From the NCBI GenBank assembly GCA_021397835.1, contig JAJFZO010000718.1, positions 496,001-560,000 of the forward strand: a DNA stretch of 64,000 nucleotides, read 5' to 3'. Numbering within the stretch: position 1 is the stretch's first letter; every line of letters begins with the position of its first letter. A model generated the notes under the pieces. The model was not told where the DNA came from, ran no database searches, and was given only the letters and a program-made list of their open reading frames with translations. The DNA is from Moringa oleifera. Lineage: Eukaryota > Streptophyta > Magnoliopsida > Brassicales > Moringaceae. This document shows positions 51,302 to 63,725 of this stretch, piece after piece. Position numbers and translations under genes: made by a program.

Positions 51302-51308
51302 TATAAAT
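51302..51308 (+). promoter_or_regulatory. TATA box for the right MIR395, copy 1
   Basis: TATAAAT in the conserved context GGAGCTCATTATAAATGG, about 70 bases before the hairpin; the same context recurs in copy 2. Confidence 0.7.
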
Positions 51309-51372
51309 GGCGGGTCGTTTAGTTGCCCTTACTTCACTAAGAAATCAATACAAGCAGGAGTAAGAATATATA

Positions 51373-51481
51373 TGTCAGGTGTCCCCCAGAGTTCCTCTGA
51401 GCACTTCATTGGGGACTTTCTCCGGATGAAAGGGCTATCAACCCCACTGAAGTGTTTGGGGGAACTCCCGGTGTCATCTGA
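51373..51481 (+). ncRNA. MIR395: MIR395 precursor (right hairpin, copy 1)
   Basis: The 5' arm has the star GTTCCTCTGAGCACTTCATT (51391-51412) and the 3' arm has CTGAAGTGTTTGGGGGAAC plus TC (51447-51467), identical to canonical miR395. The arms pair around a loop containing CTCCGGATGAAAGGGC, and GTCAGGTGTC/GTGTCATCTGA continue the stem at the base. It is divergent from the left hairpin, with about 760 bp of shared promoter space between them. Confidence 0.97.
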
Positions 51482-52315
51482 TGCAAAGCTGAGGCGAGGC
51501 CAGTGACATATTGCCAGGACTGTATGGTTGTCTTCCCTATATTGGTTCCGACTAGTTCTGTTTAAATTTTGTTTTAGCTAAGCTACTTCAGTGCCGCTTA
51601 TTTGGAACAGAGTCAAAGACCCGCTGCTTTGAATTTAATACATATTCATCAGCCAATAAGTACTGCACACATATATTATATCCCCCGGGAATTGAGACAG
51701 TTAAATTTCACTAAATTTATCCTATACTTCAGTCATCCATCTGCTGACAGACGTTTTTGCTGATCCAATAGTCTTCATCATGTCAAGATTGTGGATACAC
51801 TTTCCTGCATATATCATGTTCATGTAAAGATTGAAATTGCAGGTGCATATATTTACACAACTATGGATTTAGTTTCATCAAACTGCAAATTCCTAGGGTT
51901 CCTCACTCTTAGGTCTTCTTCTTAACCGTAAACCTTGGTCTTTAGGAGTGGACAGAAAAGGTCAGCTAAACCATTTGGTCTATAAGGTCTTTGTTGCATA
52001 ACTACACTAATAAAAGGAGTGCAGTTCAGTTTATTAAGATTAGAAGATGGCATAAGAGTCTTTGATTGGAAGTGAAAAAGTGTTCCCTACAAGATTGTCT
52101 CTCCCCCTAAACAAAAACAAAACATAGTTAACACAAACCTTACAAAACTTTTCTGTGCTTGATCTAAATCTGCTAGTTTTCTTTCTGACATTAATGCATC
52201 TTATTTGCTCCACTTCTTGCAATTGTAAGTCAGATTAGTTTTTTGTGTTACAAGGGAAAACATATCTTCTCACGATCTCTTGATGTATTATATGTCAACT
52301 TAATTGTGAAACACA

Positions 52316-53115
52316 GGCCATCTCTAACCTTGTATATCAAATTTAACACCAATTTGGTGTTAAAAAAATCTTTTCAGAATATTCTAATACCAAATTTTTT
52401 TTATCTTCAACTCATTTACACCAAATTAATGTCATAATATTATTTTAATAATATAAATAATAATTATTAATAAAAATATTTATAAATATTAATTAATTTA
52501 TTTAAAATAAAAAATAATTAATATAATTTAAAATTTTAATTTATATGTTTTAAATAAATTAATATTAAATAAAAAATTATAATAATTTTGAAATTAATAA
52601 TTTGTCAACTCAATTTTATAAAAATATTTTTAACGTAATTTTTACTTGATTATTTATATGAGTTAATGATATTTTTACGATAATGTATGATAATTTCTTG
52701 ATGAAGTAATTTGAAATACATGATTCAAATTGATATTAAAATTTCGTTATATAATGGATGTTATATATAATAATATTATTAAATAAATAAATTATTATTA
52801 ATAATTTAAATAAAATAAAATTATATATTGAATATTGTTCTTGTTTTAAAGATCTTGATGAGATATTCTCAATGTTATAATTTTTTTCTTAATAATATCA
52901 TATATTTATTAAGTTATTGATCAAATATATATTTGATTCAAAAACTTAAAAAAAGTAATTATATAATTTTTTTTTAAAGGACATTTGGTTTAGCTATAGT
53001 GGTGCAGCACTGTAGCTGCACCAAATTTCATAAGGATTTTTGCCATTTCATTGGAAAATATTTTAGAGATTTTCAACATCAAATTGCCATTTTATTGTCT
53101 TTGTTAGAGATGGTC
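52316..53115. mobile_element. Nonautonomous TIR transposon (MITE-like, 800 bp)
   Basis: Terminal inverted repeats GGCCATCTCTAAC and GTTAGAGATGGTC bound an AT-rich element with no ORF. It contains a palindrome GGTGCAGC-6-GCTGCACC (53001-53022). The matching site in MIR395 copy 2 (near 63490-63510) lacks it, giving an empty-site comparison. Superfamily is unassigned; the target duplication is unclear. Confidence 0.75.
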
Positions 53116-53224
53116 TTCGATTGTGGGTGCTGAGGAGTTGCTTGCTTTATTTCTTGCTATTTTCTTTCTATAATAAGTTCTTATTATTTCTATTTGTATG
53201 TCTTTTAGATTTTGGTTATTTATT

Positions 53225-53345
53225 CTGGTAACATATGTATATTGAGCTAGACCTGTGGCATAAGTGACTATTTCAAAACCTTGGGTTTGAATTGCATGTC
53301 CCTTTAATTTTCTTTTGTTAGAAGCTTGTTTTACTGTAAATAATT
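53225..53345 (+). mobile_element. Possible tRNA-derived SINE head in copy 1
   Basis: TGGCATAAGTGA (53256) resembles a pol III A box and GGTTTGAATTG (53284) a degenerate B box, at tRNA-like spacing. The same pair occurs in copy 2 near 63640-63678, so it predates the duplication. Confidence 0.3.
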
Positions 53346-53655
53346 ATAATTAATCTTCACGGTTATATCAATTCCGCTGAGGTCATTAAGATGATCACCA
53401 TGATCTTATTCAGATCACTCTATACTAAAAAATAGTTTAATTATTACATAGTAACTATAATAGATAAATTAGGAAGTTTAAAGTTGAATGGACGTATAGA
53501 ATGAGCTAGAAGTATTATTTCATAACTATAATTACAATATTTTGTAGTAATATAAATTAAATTTTTTGTTTGTTTCAGTATTAATAAATGCTTTTTACTA
53601 TCTAGTTATCATCTCTTGAGTGGTTATATAATTTCTAGATAATTAAAAGAAGACA

Positions 53656-56600
53656 TGGCTTAGAAACTAGTAAGTAAAGAGAAGAAACTCTCTTTACAAT
53701 TTTTTATTTATTGATTCGCAATTCTTTGATGATCTCCTTTCAATTACAAGGGATGTATTTATAGAGGTTTCACAAGGGTATTTGCATCTTTATCCTTCTA
53801 AAATATCTGGCCTTATTATGTCTCCAATACAGCCTTTACTCTTTCATATAATTACTCTAAATCACTCTAGAATAGTCAAAGAAGTTGCCTACCTTTTTAG
53901 ATTTCAATGACTAGGTTGCATCTGGGCTTAGTGTGGATTCCAATCCATGCTGCTTGGGTTAGACATGACTCGTCTTTTAGTTTTATTTTTCATCTTCATC
54001 ATGATATGGCAAAAGCCAACAACGTTAAAGGTTGTAGAGATCCTATAGTAATATAGCAACTTTATTTTATAAGCGTTATCATTAATCTCCATCAGCTTTG
54101 AAGATAGCTTAGCATTTGGTTGATTTAAGAACCTTTTTTTTTGCAAATGGATCCAAACCAAGTCTCCTTCCATGAAAGTATGTTGCACATGATGCTTATC
54201 TCATTGGGCTTTGTACCTTGAGTTTTTTTTTGATGAATTCTTACACGAACTTGTTCATGAAGTTTCTTGATTTCTCTTGCTGTATTTTCTACCTCTGCAT
54301 TGTAATAATGAATATTAAAAGATGGTGCTAAGTTAAGGGGGCTGCAAGGATGAGTTCCATAAACTACCTTGAAAGGACACTTTTCAGTAGCTTAATTAGT
54401 GAACTTGTCGTAAGCGAACTTTATCTTTACAAGAATAAGATCCCATTATTTCAAGTTCTTTCCAATAAAGCTACAGTGTAGGTTCCTCAAAAGTGTATTA
54501 ATCGACTCGATTTGTCTGTCTATTTGGGGATGACTTGCACTATTTAATTGAAGTTTGGTACCTATCTTCTTCCTCAAAGTTCTCTAAAAATGACTTAAAA
54601 ATTTGACATCTTGATATGGAGCGTTAGTTTTTAGGATTCCATAAAGTCAAACATCACCTTCAAGCACAAGTTTGCGACCTAGACAACACCATTAGTCTTT
54701 TGACATGAAATGAAATGTGCTATTTTTGAAAACTTATCTACGATGATCACATTAAAATCCTCTTGTCACGGAGTTCGAGGTAGTCTAGGAGCAAAATCCA
54801 TGCTCACATCTTTTCAAGATACTTTTGAAATTGTTATGAGCATATATAATCCTATATTCTAACTTTTAGTTTGGCCAAGTAATAAGTCCTACATCGCAAA
54901 AAGTGTTTATTGACATCCTGTTCTAATCTCGGCCAAGGAAAATTTTTCTTAACCAAAACCATAGTTTTATTTCTTCCAAAATGCCCAGCTAAGCCTCCAT
55001 CATGTGCTTGCCATATAATCGCTTCTCAAAGTTAGTGCTAAGAAATGCATAATACTTTTTCTTTAAACAAGAATTTATCTTGTCTATGATATTGCTAGAA
55101 TGTAGTTTTTTAATACAATTTAAAATTTAATCAAAATAAGGATCATCTTAATACAACTCATTGATAGTCTCAAATTTAACTACTTTCATTTGCAAAGTGA
55201 AAAGCAAGGCATATTGTCGACTGAGGACATTAGTTACAAGTTTTGTCTTCCTGTCTTATGCTTTGGTAACAGATAAGATAGCAAGAATTCACTCCAAGAG
55301 TTATGTCTTCAATTGATCTTTTGTTGATAGTTCAAATGCTTGAGTGCCTCATGATCAGAATAGATAATAAATTGTTTACTCAATAGATAATGGCTCCGAT
55401 GTTGTAAGGCACACACAACAACATAAATTTTTTTTTATCATAAGTTGAGTACTTAAGTTTGCCATTATTGAGTTTTTCATTAACAAAGGCTATCAGATCC
55501 ATTTCCTGCTTAGAATAGCACCAATACCAGTATTAAAAGCATAAAAACTCACCTTGAATATCTACTCAAAATTTAGATGTGCAAATACAGGAGTTTCAGT
55601 TCTTTAACTCTTCAAAACTCTTATGGGCTTCTGTTGTCTATTGGAACTTGTCTACCGTGATGCAATTAGTAAAAGGAGCAACACCAAAACTAAAATTTCT
55701 AATGAATTTTTTATAGATAAGAAAAACATCAAAGTGTACAATCATAAATTTTTCAATGAAAGGATGAAGTACCTAGTTCATTAGGCACACGAATGTGTTA
55801 AGCGCTTTTGAGAATCCAAAGGGTATGATAGTCCACTCATATAGGCCATATCTGGTTTCAAAGGTAGTTTTTCGTTCATTTTCTGGTCGTTAATATGATG
55901 ATATAAAGCTCTTTAAGTATGTCATCGAATCTTAGTATCAGGAATCAATATTTTATCGTGATCTTATTCATAGCTTGGCTATCAATGCACATTCTCTAGC
56001 TATCATCTATCTTTGGTACTAAAAGTGTATGTATAACACAAGGACTGATGCTTTATCGGATTAATCCTTTTTTTAGTAATTCCTTAACTTGGCTTAGATT
56101 TCAACATGCTCTTATAGATTCATTTGATATGTTGGTTTTTTAGGAATGAGAACCTTAGTAGTAAGGTCTATGGCTTGTTAAATATCTCGCATAGGGGGTA
56201 GACTAAGAAGGATCTTATAAGCATCAAATCTGAAAATTCGATGAGCAAGTGTCCTACTTTTGTTGGGCAAGTGGTTTCTTTGTTTTGTTCAAGCAACAAT
56301 ATAAGACACATGTCTTGTTTTTCTTTGGGTTTCACCTTGAATTGGCTTTTGGATACCAAGGATACTAAATTATGGTCTTAATTGATCTCAATGAGTGGTA
56401 ACGAGACCAACTTGATCTTTCACTTTATCATTAAGGGTGAGCCATTATAAATCCTTTTTTTTTTTATGTGATTATTTGATCTTTTCTCGCATTGATTGTG
56501 ATTGATTTTTGGATATTAGAGATTTGGTAATTAATCTCATCATTTAGAGATTTAGTGCTTAAATTCCCTATAAGAATGAACCATAATTTGATGGAAAAAA

Positions 56601-56750
56601 TAAGGTATATGCTTTTCATGGCCAGGTTGAGCAAGGACTTTTAGAGTGAGGCTGTAATGGTAGTAGCTTGCCTAATCAATTAGTATCCATTGAAGGTAAT
56701 AAACCTTAAAATTTCTAAAGAACTCTAGATAAGAAAACCATTTAGCTTAA
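53656..56750 (-). mobile_element. Decayed Ty3/gypsy element
   Basis: Left of 53.9 kb is LTR-like sequence with a minus-strand TATAAATA (near 53760). Going right, the minus strand gives, with many stops and shifts, the integrase end (EGDLVWIHLQKKRF, 54188-53928), RNase H and RT remnants (VPKIDDS, MCIDSQAMNKIT near 56.0 kb) and the protease-RT linker (56359-56168). The 5' end is cut where the copia fragment begins. Nonfunctional. Confidence 0.8.
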
Positions 56751-56759
56751 GTCACTTTA

Positions 56760-58435
56760 AGGTCTTTTGTTAGTGTTACTTTTGCACATGAAAGAGAAAG
56801 GAAGTTAGATCCTAGATCTTTCAAAGGGATCTTTCTTGGACATCTTGAGGGGTTTAGAGGTTATAAGCTTTATGTGAAGCATGAAGCAAGCTGCATGGCT
56901 TTTATAAGTTAGGATGTGATCTTTGATGACACACTCTCATATGCAAATTTTGGAAAAGGCTTAAATTGATTTGGAAAGTTCAAAAGATTGTCCTCATATG
57001 CTTGAAAGAGTTGGTATTAAGGTAGAATCTTTTAACTAATCAATTCTATAAAGTCTTAAACTAATTCCAGAAGAAATGAGCACCGATAGCAATCTTTAAC
57101 AAATGCAAGCTTCTTCACATCTTGAAATCAATAGGTAAAATGTTGATGGCCTTAAGCAGTTGGAAACTTCTAACAAAAAAAAAAAATGAAGAAGTTACTA
57201 CATATGCCCTCACCTTTGTTAAGCATTACATAGATTTAAAGCCTAGTAATTTCATTAAGGCAGTGTAATGCCTCAAGTAGCCAAATGGCTTGAGGCAATG
57301 AAGAAAAAAAAATGCAATCTCTCATGAAAATTCACATCTAAAACATTGTTCGAAGAGCAAAAATAGATAGATCATAAATGGATTTACAAGCTGAAGGAGG
57401 GTGAAGTTACTGATTTTACTAGGTATAAGGTGAGGCTAGTAACAAAAGGACTCACCCATTTGGGAGACATTAATTACAAAAGAAATCTTTTGCCTTATAA
57501 TAAAATATGAAACTACAAGATCAATGCTTGCCATGGAAGCTCTGAATGGCTAAGAGTTAAAGCACATGGATGTCAAGATTGCATTTCCTAGGTAGTTGTA
57601 TAAAAGATTTGATGTACACATACTGCAAGAAGGCTTCAATAAAAGCAATTATGGTGCATGTATGTATTTTGAGGTAGTGAGTAATGTGGATGCAAATATT
57701 TTGCTTTTATGTATAGATAATATGTTAATCACTAAGAGACGAATTAAAGCAAATGATTCTTATTAAGGAAATACTAAACAAATGATTCTTATGAAGGAAA
57801 TACTAAGTAAAGAACAAGATATTAAGGACTTAGGATCAACAAAGAAGATGCTAGGCATAAGCATCCTCAGGAACAAAACAAAGAATGTCTTGATGCTTTC
57901 TCAAGAGCATTGCTTGCAAAAATGCTTGCTAAATTTTGCATGCAACAAGTTACAAGGATGAATATTCCTTTCGAAGGCCATTTTAAGTTGTTAGATGAAT
58001 ATTCTCCAAGTAGTGATAAAAAAAGCAAGAAACTTCAAGTATGCCTTACTTGAGTACAATTGGTTCTTTGATGCATTCCATGATTTGCAGCATACCAGAT
58101 TTTGCCTATCCAATTAGCACGTTGAGTTGAGTAGCTGCTTGACTAACCTAGATAAGAAGTATCGGTTGGCTGTCGAATGGATAATGAAGCATGTGAAAAA
58201 TAATTGGAATTATGTGTTGAATTATGGCAAGATTAAGCAAAGGCAACAAAGGATTGTGGGGGGGGGGTGTTGATTCTGACCATGCAGGGGATAAGGATAA
58301 AAGACAATCATTATCTACTCGTGTTTCATTATGGTTGTTGTTGAATCAACTGAAAAATACACTTACAATCTTTTATAGCACTCTTAAGCATAGAAGTGGA
58401 GTACATGGCTATGACAAAGGGATTTAAAAAAGCTA
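56760..58435 (+). mobile_element. Decayed Ty1/copia element A (integrase end to RNase H)
   Basis: The plus strand read through stops gives copia pol in order: LDPRSFKGIFLGH (near 56.8 kb), an RT start with YKLKEGEVTDFTRYKVRL (57.4 kb), LLCIDNMLIT (57.7 kb), and RNase H VDSDHAGDKDKRQSLSTRV followed by YMAMTKG-like sequence (58.3-58.4 kb). A 29-bp tandem duplication (AAATGATTCTTAT at 57751 and 57780) lies in the RT part. Nonfunctional. Confidence 0.8.
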
Positions 58436-58439
58436 TTAA

Positions 58440-61100
58440 TAAATTATGCCCATTTCTTAAAGTCATAAAGTAGTGGTGGAATAATCAAGTGACTAGTAAG
58501 ATGGTGAGAGAGATCTAAAAGCATAATAGATGTGGCTGGTGGAAGAATCATAAGTAAAGTAAAATAAAAGTTGTTGGTAGAAGAGCACGGTTGTTTGAAA
58601 TAAATTGACTCTCTACACTTATATATATAGGGCATGCTCCCACACACATAAGAAAAACAAAATCAATACATAGCCTTGGATCTCTTGCTTATTTTCATTA
58701 TTTTCACTACTAACCCATAAATCATCTCATTTTACAAAAATCTCTCACTTGTTTTTAGTATTTAAAAAAAAAACCATACGACATTATATATTATAGACTA
58801 ACCAATTAATTCTTCTCAAATTTTCCATGGTAGTATCAAAGCTACGTCGATCATTAATTAAGTGTAACTTTTCACTAACCTATGATTGATTTGAATCACA
58901 TATCTCTTTCAATCTCTTATGGAGATAATTATGATTTTTGGTTAATTAAGATGATGACTTATTTTTGCTCTCAGAATTTATGAAAAGTTGTGGAAGGAGT
59001 TACCATCTTCAAAGATATTGTCCCTTTTTTTACTACTAAAAAAAAAGAGAAAAAAATTCTTAAGCATTATTTTCACTTCAGTAAACCATGGTAGATGAGA
59101 TCTGTTCATGAGTCATAGAAGCAATTACCAACAAAGAAGCATAGGATACATTATAGGACGAGTTAAAGGAAGTAAAAAGTTATATACTATCAAATTCCAA
59201 TCTCTTAGAAAAGATTTTGAAAATATTAAAGTAAAGGATAATGAGATTGCAAAAGACTATTATTTAAGGACTAAAGAAATAGTTAATTAAATGAGAGCCT
59301 ATGGAGAAAATATTTCTCATATAAGAATAGTGGAAAGAATTGATTAGCTGCATAAAAAAAAATATGATGCATTGATTTTTGATATTGAAGAGTTTCAAGA
59401 TATAGAAACTATACTACTAACATGTTAATAGCCTCTCTTGAAGCACATGAAGGAAGATTGAATAGATGAAATGAAGACTCTTTAGAGAGTACCATTTAGT
59501 CTAAATAAAAGTGCAGTCTCAAAAAGCAAAGAAAAATAGAAGAAACTCAAATGAGAATTTCAAAAATAAGCAAAATTTTAGGAAGACAAGTTGAAAGTAA
59601 AAATAATCATTCCCCATGGAACTTCATTAAAAAAAAAAAAAAAGCCACTTGAGAAAGATTACTGGTTTATAAGAAAGTCATAGTGCAAAATCGTAAGAAA
59701 TTTGGGCACTTAATGAGAGATTATATACTAAAAAGAAATATCTAAGCTAATTTGACTACGGAAAGGGAGGAAGAGAATTATCTTTTTCATGCATGTCAAA
59801 AAGCTAGAAAGAGAAAAGTAATGTATGATATTTAGACAGTGACTATAGTAATCATATGATAAAAGATGAAAGTATTTTTGATAGTCATGATAAGATAAAA
59901 ACAAAAGTAAAGATTGAAAATAGTGAATTTGTGAAGGCAATTAGTAAAGGTACTATTGCAGTTAGTATCAAGAAAGGAAAAAAAATATATAAGTGATGTT
60001 TTGCTAGTTCTTAACATAGCTTAAAATCTATTGAGCGTGAGATAAATGATAGAGAAAAAAATACTCATTGCATTTTGAGGGAAATTCTTGCTCAATATTT
60101 GACAAAAAATGGTGAAACCCTCGAAATCGTAAGAGTAAAAATGAAAGAAAATAGATACTTTCCAACACAATGGAGATCTGCAAGCAATATAGTTATGAAG
60201 ATGCAAGTAGATGACTCTTTGCTATGGCACAAAAGGTTTGGACATTTCAACTTTCATGGCTTGAAGATCCTATATCAGAAGAACGTGATGCAAAACCTTT
60301 CATCAATAAAAAAAAAATTAACAATAATATTTGTGAAGGATATATACTTGGAAAGTTACATCGACAACCATTTCTTTTCAATAAAGCATGAAGGGCTAAG
60401 GAGCCTTTAGAGCTAGTTCATATAACTGTATAAAGACAGTACAAGATAATAAAGGTAAATAATATGTTTTTAAATAATTTAATAAATTTTGCAAAAATGA
60501 GGGATTACAACCTTAACTTATTGCCAACAATGCTCTAAAGCAAAATGGAGTATTAGAAAAGAAGAATAAAACATTCAAGGAAATGGCAAGAGTAATGTTG
60601 ACGAAGAAAAATCTGTCAAAACTTTTAGGGTAGAGGTTGTGAGCATCGTAGTTTATCTACTCAATCGATGTCCAACCGAGGTTGTGGAAGACAAGACGCT
60701 AGTTGAAGCATGGAATGGACAAACACCTTCAGCAAAACATCTCAAAGTCTTTGGACTATGCTATGTACATATCCTAGAACAAAAGCGAAGCAAGCTAGAT
60801 GAAAAAATAGACAAAGATATCTTCTTAGGCTATAGTATTCAATCAAAAGAATATGAGTTTATAATTTAAAAATAAAGAAATTACTCATCAGTAAAGATGT
60901 GAAATTTGATGAAGAAGCTAAGATAATTGGGATATGGGAAAGATTGAAAGAAAGAATATTAGCTCCCCAAATTCTCCCCAACAATAAAATGAAGACAACC
61001 AAGTACGTAATAACCATTAATAGCAATTGAAAATTGAATTTTTCCATCATTGAATATGAATTAATATTTCATGATGAAGTTTGACCAATTATTTTGAAAA
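58440..61100 (+). mobile_element. Decayed Ty1/copia element B (LTR, gag, partial integrase)
   Basis: LTR-like sequence with TATATATATAG near 58.62 kb is followed by a degenerate initiator-Met primer-binding site, TGGTAGTATCAAAGC (near 58.83 kb). Then come gag remnants (RKDFENIKVKDNEIAKDYYL, 59.2 kb), the pre-integrase motif LLWHKRFGHFNFHGLK (60.2 kb) and integrase pieces ending LDEKIDKDIFLGYS (60.8 kb). RT and RNase H are missing. Many stops; nonfunctional. Confidence 0.8.
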
Positions 61101-61677
61101 CATTTAACTGATGTGGCAAAAAATGCCAATTATCAAAAGCGAACAATAGTGGATTTTAAATATGCTTATAACTAATATGGGATATGTAGGGAGATTCATG
61201 AAGTCTTACTCAAAAATATGGAGGTTGATAACATGTAGAAGAGATCTGGTCAGGATTAATGTATCCAATGAGTTTAGGAACTTTACAATATGAGATGATT
61301 TAATCAGGACTATGGTGATTTTAATGGCATGAATCATATTATTGTGTTTATTCATAATTTAATGATCTTTCATGTCTATGATAAATTTAAAATTAATTTA
61401 TGATAAAAAATCTAAAATGATGGCAATGATCATATGGCAGGCACTCTGGCGAGGTGTGTGCACCCATGGCGGCTTTCCTCATAAACTTAAAAACTATGAG
61501 GGTTTTCTTTGACCTAAGGAAGAAGAAAACAACAAAGAAGCCCAGCCTACCAGGTGCAAGACAATAAAATATGAACACATAATTCAAGAATAAGTTTGCA
61601 ACAGCAAGAAATTAAGAAGCTATCAAGATTAAGTTTCATAAGAGGCATTTTCGGCAGATGCTCTCTTGCTAACCAGT

Positions 61678-61794
61678 GTCAAGTGTCACCCAGGGTTCCC
61701 CCAAACACTTCAGTGGGATTAGGCTAAGCCCTCTGTTAGGGCTCCTTGAAGAGTCCCAATGAAGTGGTTAGGGGAACTCTAGGGGACAGCTGAC
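61678..61794 (-). ncRNA. MIR395: MIR395 precursor (left hairpin, copy 2)
   Basis: Minus strand: star GTTCCCCTAACCACTTCATT (61777-61756) on the 5' arm and CTGAAGTGTTTGGGGGAAC plus CC (61713-61693) on the 3' arm, the same miRNA variant as the left hairpin of copy 1. The loop differs (GGCTAAGCCCTCTGTTAGGG on the + strand), but the arms are kept, which is what selection on a miRNA gene would produce. Confidence 0.93.
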
Positions 61795-61855
61795 TCTCTC
61801 TTTCACTTATTCTCTGAATTTCTTGATAAGTTAAAGCATGCATAGCAAGCCATAT

Positions 61856-61862
61856 CTTTATA
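61856..61862 (-). promoter_or_regulatory. TATA box for the left MIR395, copy 2
   Basis: Minus-strand TATAAAG, about 65 bases upstream of the hairpin, in the place of the TATATATA element of copy 1 and next to the shared GCATAGCAAGCCATAT context. Confidence 0.55.
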
Positions 61863-62544
61863 AGAGGGCATTCCTTCAATGAGATATATGCTAAAGAAAA
61901 TGTGAAGTTGGCGTACAGAAGGAAAGGGAGGATTGATCTACACGTGATAATTGAATCTGGTCCTTATTGTGTGGATGGAGGATCCAGAGACGTGACTCTG
62001 GTAAGTTGGTCACAAGTGGTCACAAATTCAACCTGCGATTTTCATGTGGTCCATCCTTAAAGTTTATGAGGGAAGAAGAACATTTCTCCAGCACTAGCTC
62101 CATATGGCTAAGTCAAGGATTATCTTTCTTTGCTGCAAAACATGTGTTAGTTACTTATCTAACATGGTTTTAGCCATTTTTGAAGTAAGCTACATACTAC
62201 ATGTAGGGTTAAATACATCAAAAGGCTGGTATTATTTTAACTACAACAGTTTAAGGCAGCATGCAGTAGCAACAATAATTTGACACATGGGTTTATGTGG
62301 CAGATTCTGCTTAGGGTTTGCTTGGCCAGCTGAAAGTGAATGGTTGATGGGTATCAATAGTGAAAAAGAGGCGTAGACGGCTTGTGTCCACAGGCCACTC
62401 ACCTCTAATATTCTCTTGCTCTCATGCGTCTATCTAGCAGTTGCGTCTAAGTTCACTGCTCACAGGTTTATCCCAAAAATCTCTTGTGGTCTCTTAACCG
62501 CACAAAGACCCAAAATTCAACCAGGTGCACCAAGAGGAGCTCAT

Positions 62545-62551
62545 TATAAAT
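62545..62551 (+). promoter_or_regulatory. TATA box for the right MIR395, copy 2
   Basis: TATAAAT in GGAGCTCATTATAAATGG, the same as in copy 1, about 75 bases before the hairpin. Confidence 0.7.
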
Positions 62552-62619
62552 GGTGGGTCGTTTGGTTGCATTCACCTCACCAAGCAATCAATACAAGCAG
62601 GAGTAAGAATTAATATGCA

Positions 62620-62718
62620 TGTCAGTTGCCCCCTAGAGTTCCTCTGAGCACTTCATTGGGGACTTTCTCAAGACCAGACCTCACTGAAGTGTTTGGGGGA
62701 ACTCCCGGTGTCATCTGA
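62620..62718 (+). ncRNA. MIR395: MIR395 precursor (right hairpin, copy 2)
   Basis: Star GTTCCTCTGAGCACTTCATT (62638-62659) and mature CTGAAGTGTTTGGGGGAAC plus TC (62684-62704) are both unchanged from copy 1. The loop between the arms is about 10 bases shorter than in copy 1. Canonical miR395. Confidence 0.97.
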
Positions 62719-63604
62719 TATAAGGCGAGGTGAGGCCAGTGACACATATTGCCGGGACTACGTGGTTCTGTTCCCTTTATTGTTTCTGACTAGTTAGGTT
62801 TAAGTTATTGCAGCTCACTTGGAGCAGAATCAAGGATTGGCAGCTTTAAATTTAATACATATTCATCAGCCAAAATATACAGTACAAATATAATATATAT
62901 GGCATGTATCTTATACTTTAGTTATCCATCTGCTGACAAAAGTTTTTGTTGATCCAATACTCTTCTCTATGTCAAGATTTGGAGATACTTTCCTGCATGT
63001 GTCATGTTCTTGTAAAGATCGATATTGCAGGTGCATATATTTATACGTACAGTGGGTTTAGTTTCGTCAAAATGCAAATTCCTACTGTTTTTCACTCTTA
63101 GGTCTTCTTAACCCTAAACCTTGGCCTTTAGGAGTGGACAGGAAAGGTCAGATAAACCAAATGGTCTAAGGTTTTTGTTGCATAACTACAATAATAACAG
63201 GAGTACAATTCAGTTTATTAAGATTAGAAGATAGCATGAGAGTCTTTGATTAGAAGTGAAAAAGAGTTCCTCGCAAGATTTTCTCTTCCCTTACACAATC
63301 AAAACATAATTAACACAAACCTTGCAAAACGTTTCTGTGCTTGATCTAAATTTGCTAGTTTTCTTTGACATTAATGCATCTTATTTGCTCTACTTCTTGC
63401 AATTATAAGTGAGATTAGTTTTTTGTATTACAAGGGAAAACATATCTTGGCACAATCTCTTCATTTATTGCATGTCAGCTTAATTGTGATGTACGGCTTA
63501 GATTGTGTGGTGCTGAGGAGTTGCTTGTTTTGTTTCTTGCTATTTTCTTTCTACAATAAATTCTGATTGTTTATATTTGTATGTCTTTTAGATGTTGTTT
63601 ATTT

Positions 63605-63725
63605 AGTCTTGGTAACGTATATGTATTGAGCTAAACCTGTGACACAAGTGACTGTTTCAAGACCTTGGGTTTGAATTGCATATCCCTTTAATTTTCTTTT
63701 GTTAGAAGCTTGTTTTACTACAAAT
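63605..63725 (+). mobile_element. Possible tRNA-derived SINE head in copy 2
   Basis: Counterpart of the element at 53225-53345: TGACACAAGTGA and GGTTTGAATTG (63668) at the same spacing. Substitutions weaken the A box. Confidence 0.25.

Larger units (their letters stand above)
49345..53655 (+). repeat. MIR395 segmental duplication, copy 1
   Basis: This block matches 61150-64000 in the same orientation. Landmarks: GGTTGATAACCTGTGGAAGA (49404) against GGTTGATAACATGTAGAAGA (61224); the left hairpins at 50.5 and 61.7 kb; the right hairpins at 51.4 and 62.6 kb; GTGCTGAGGAGTTGCTTG at 53.13 and 63.51 kb. Copy 1 has two extra insertions, at about 49.63-50.34 kb and at 52316-53115. The second copy runs off the window end. 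Confidence 0.9.
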
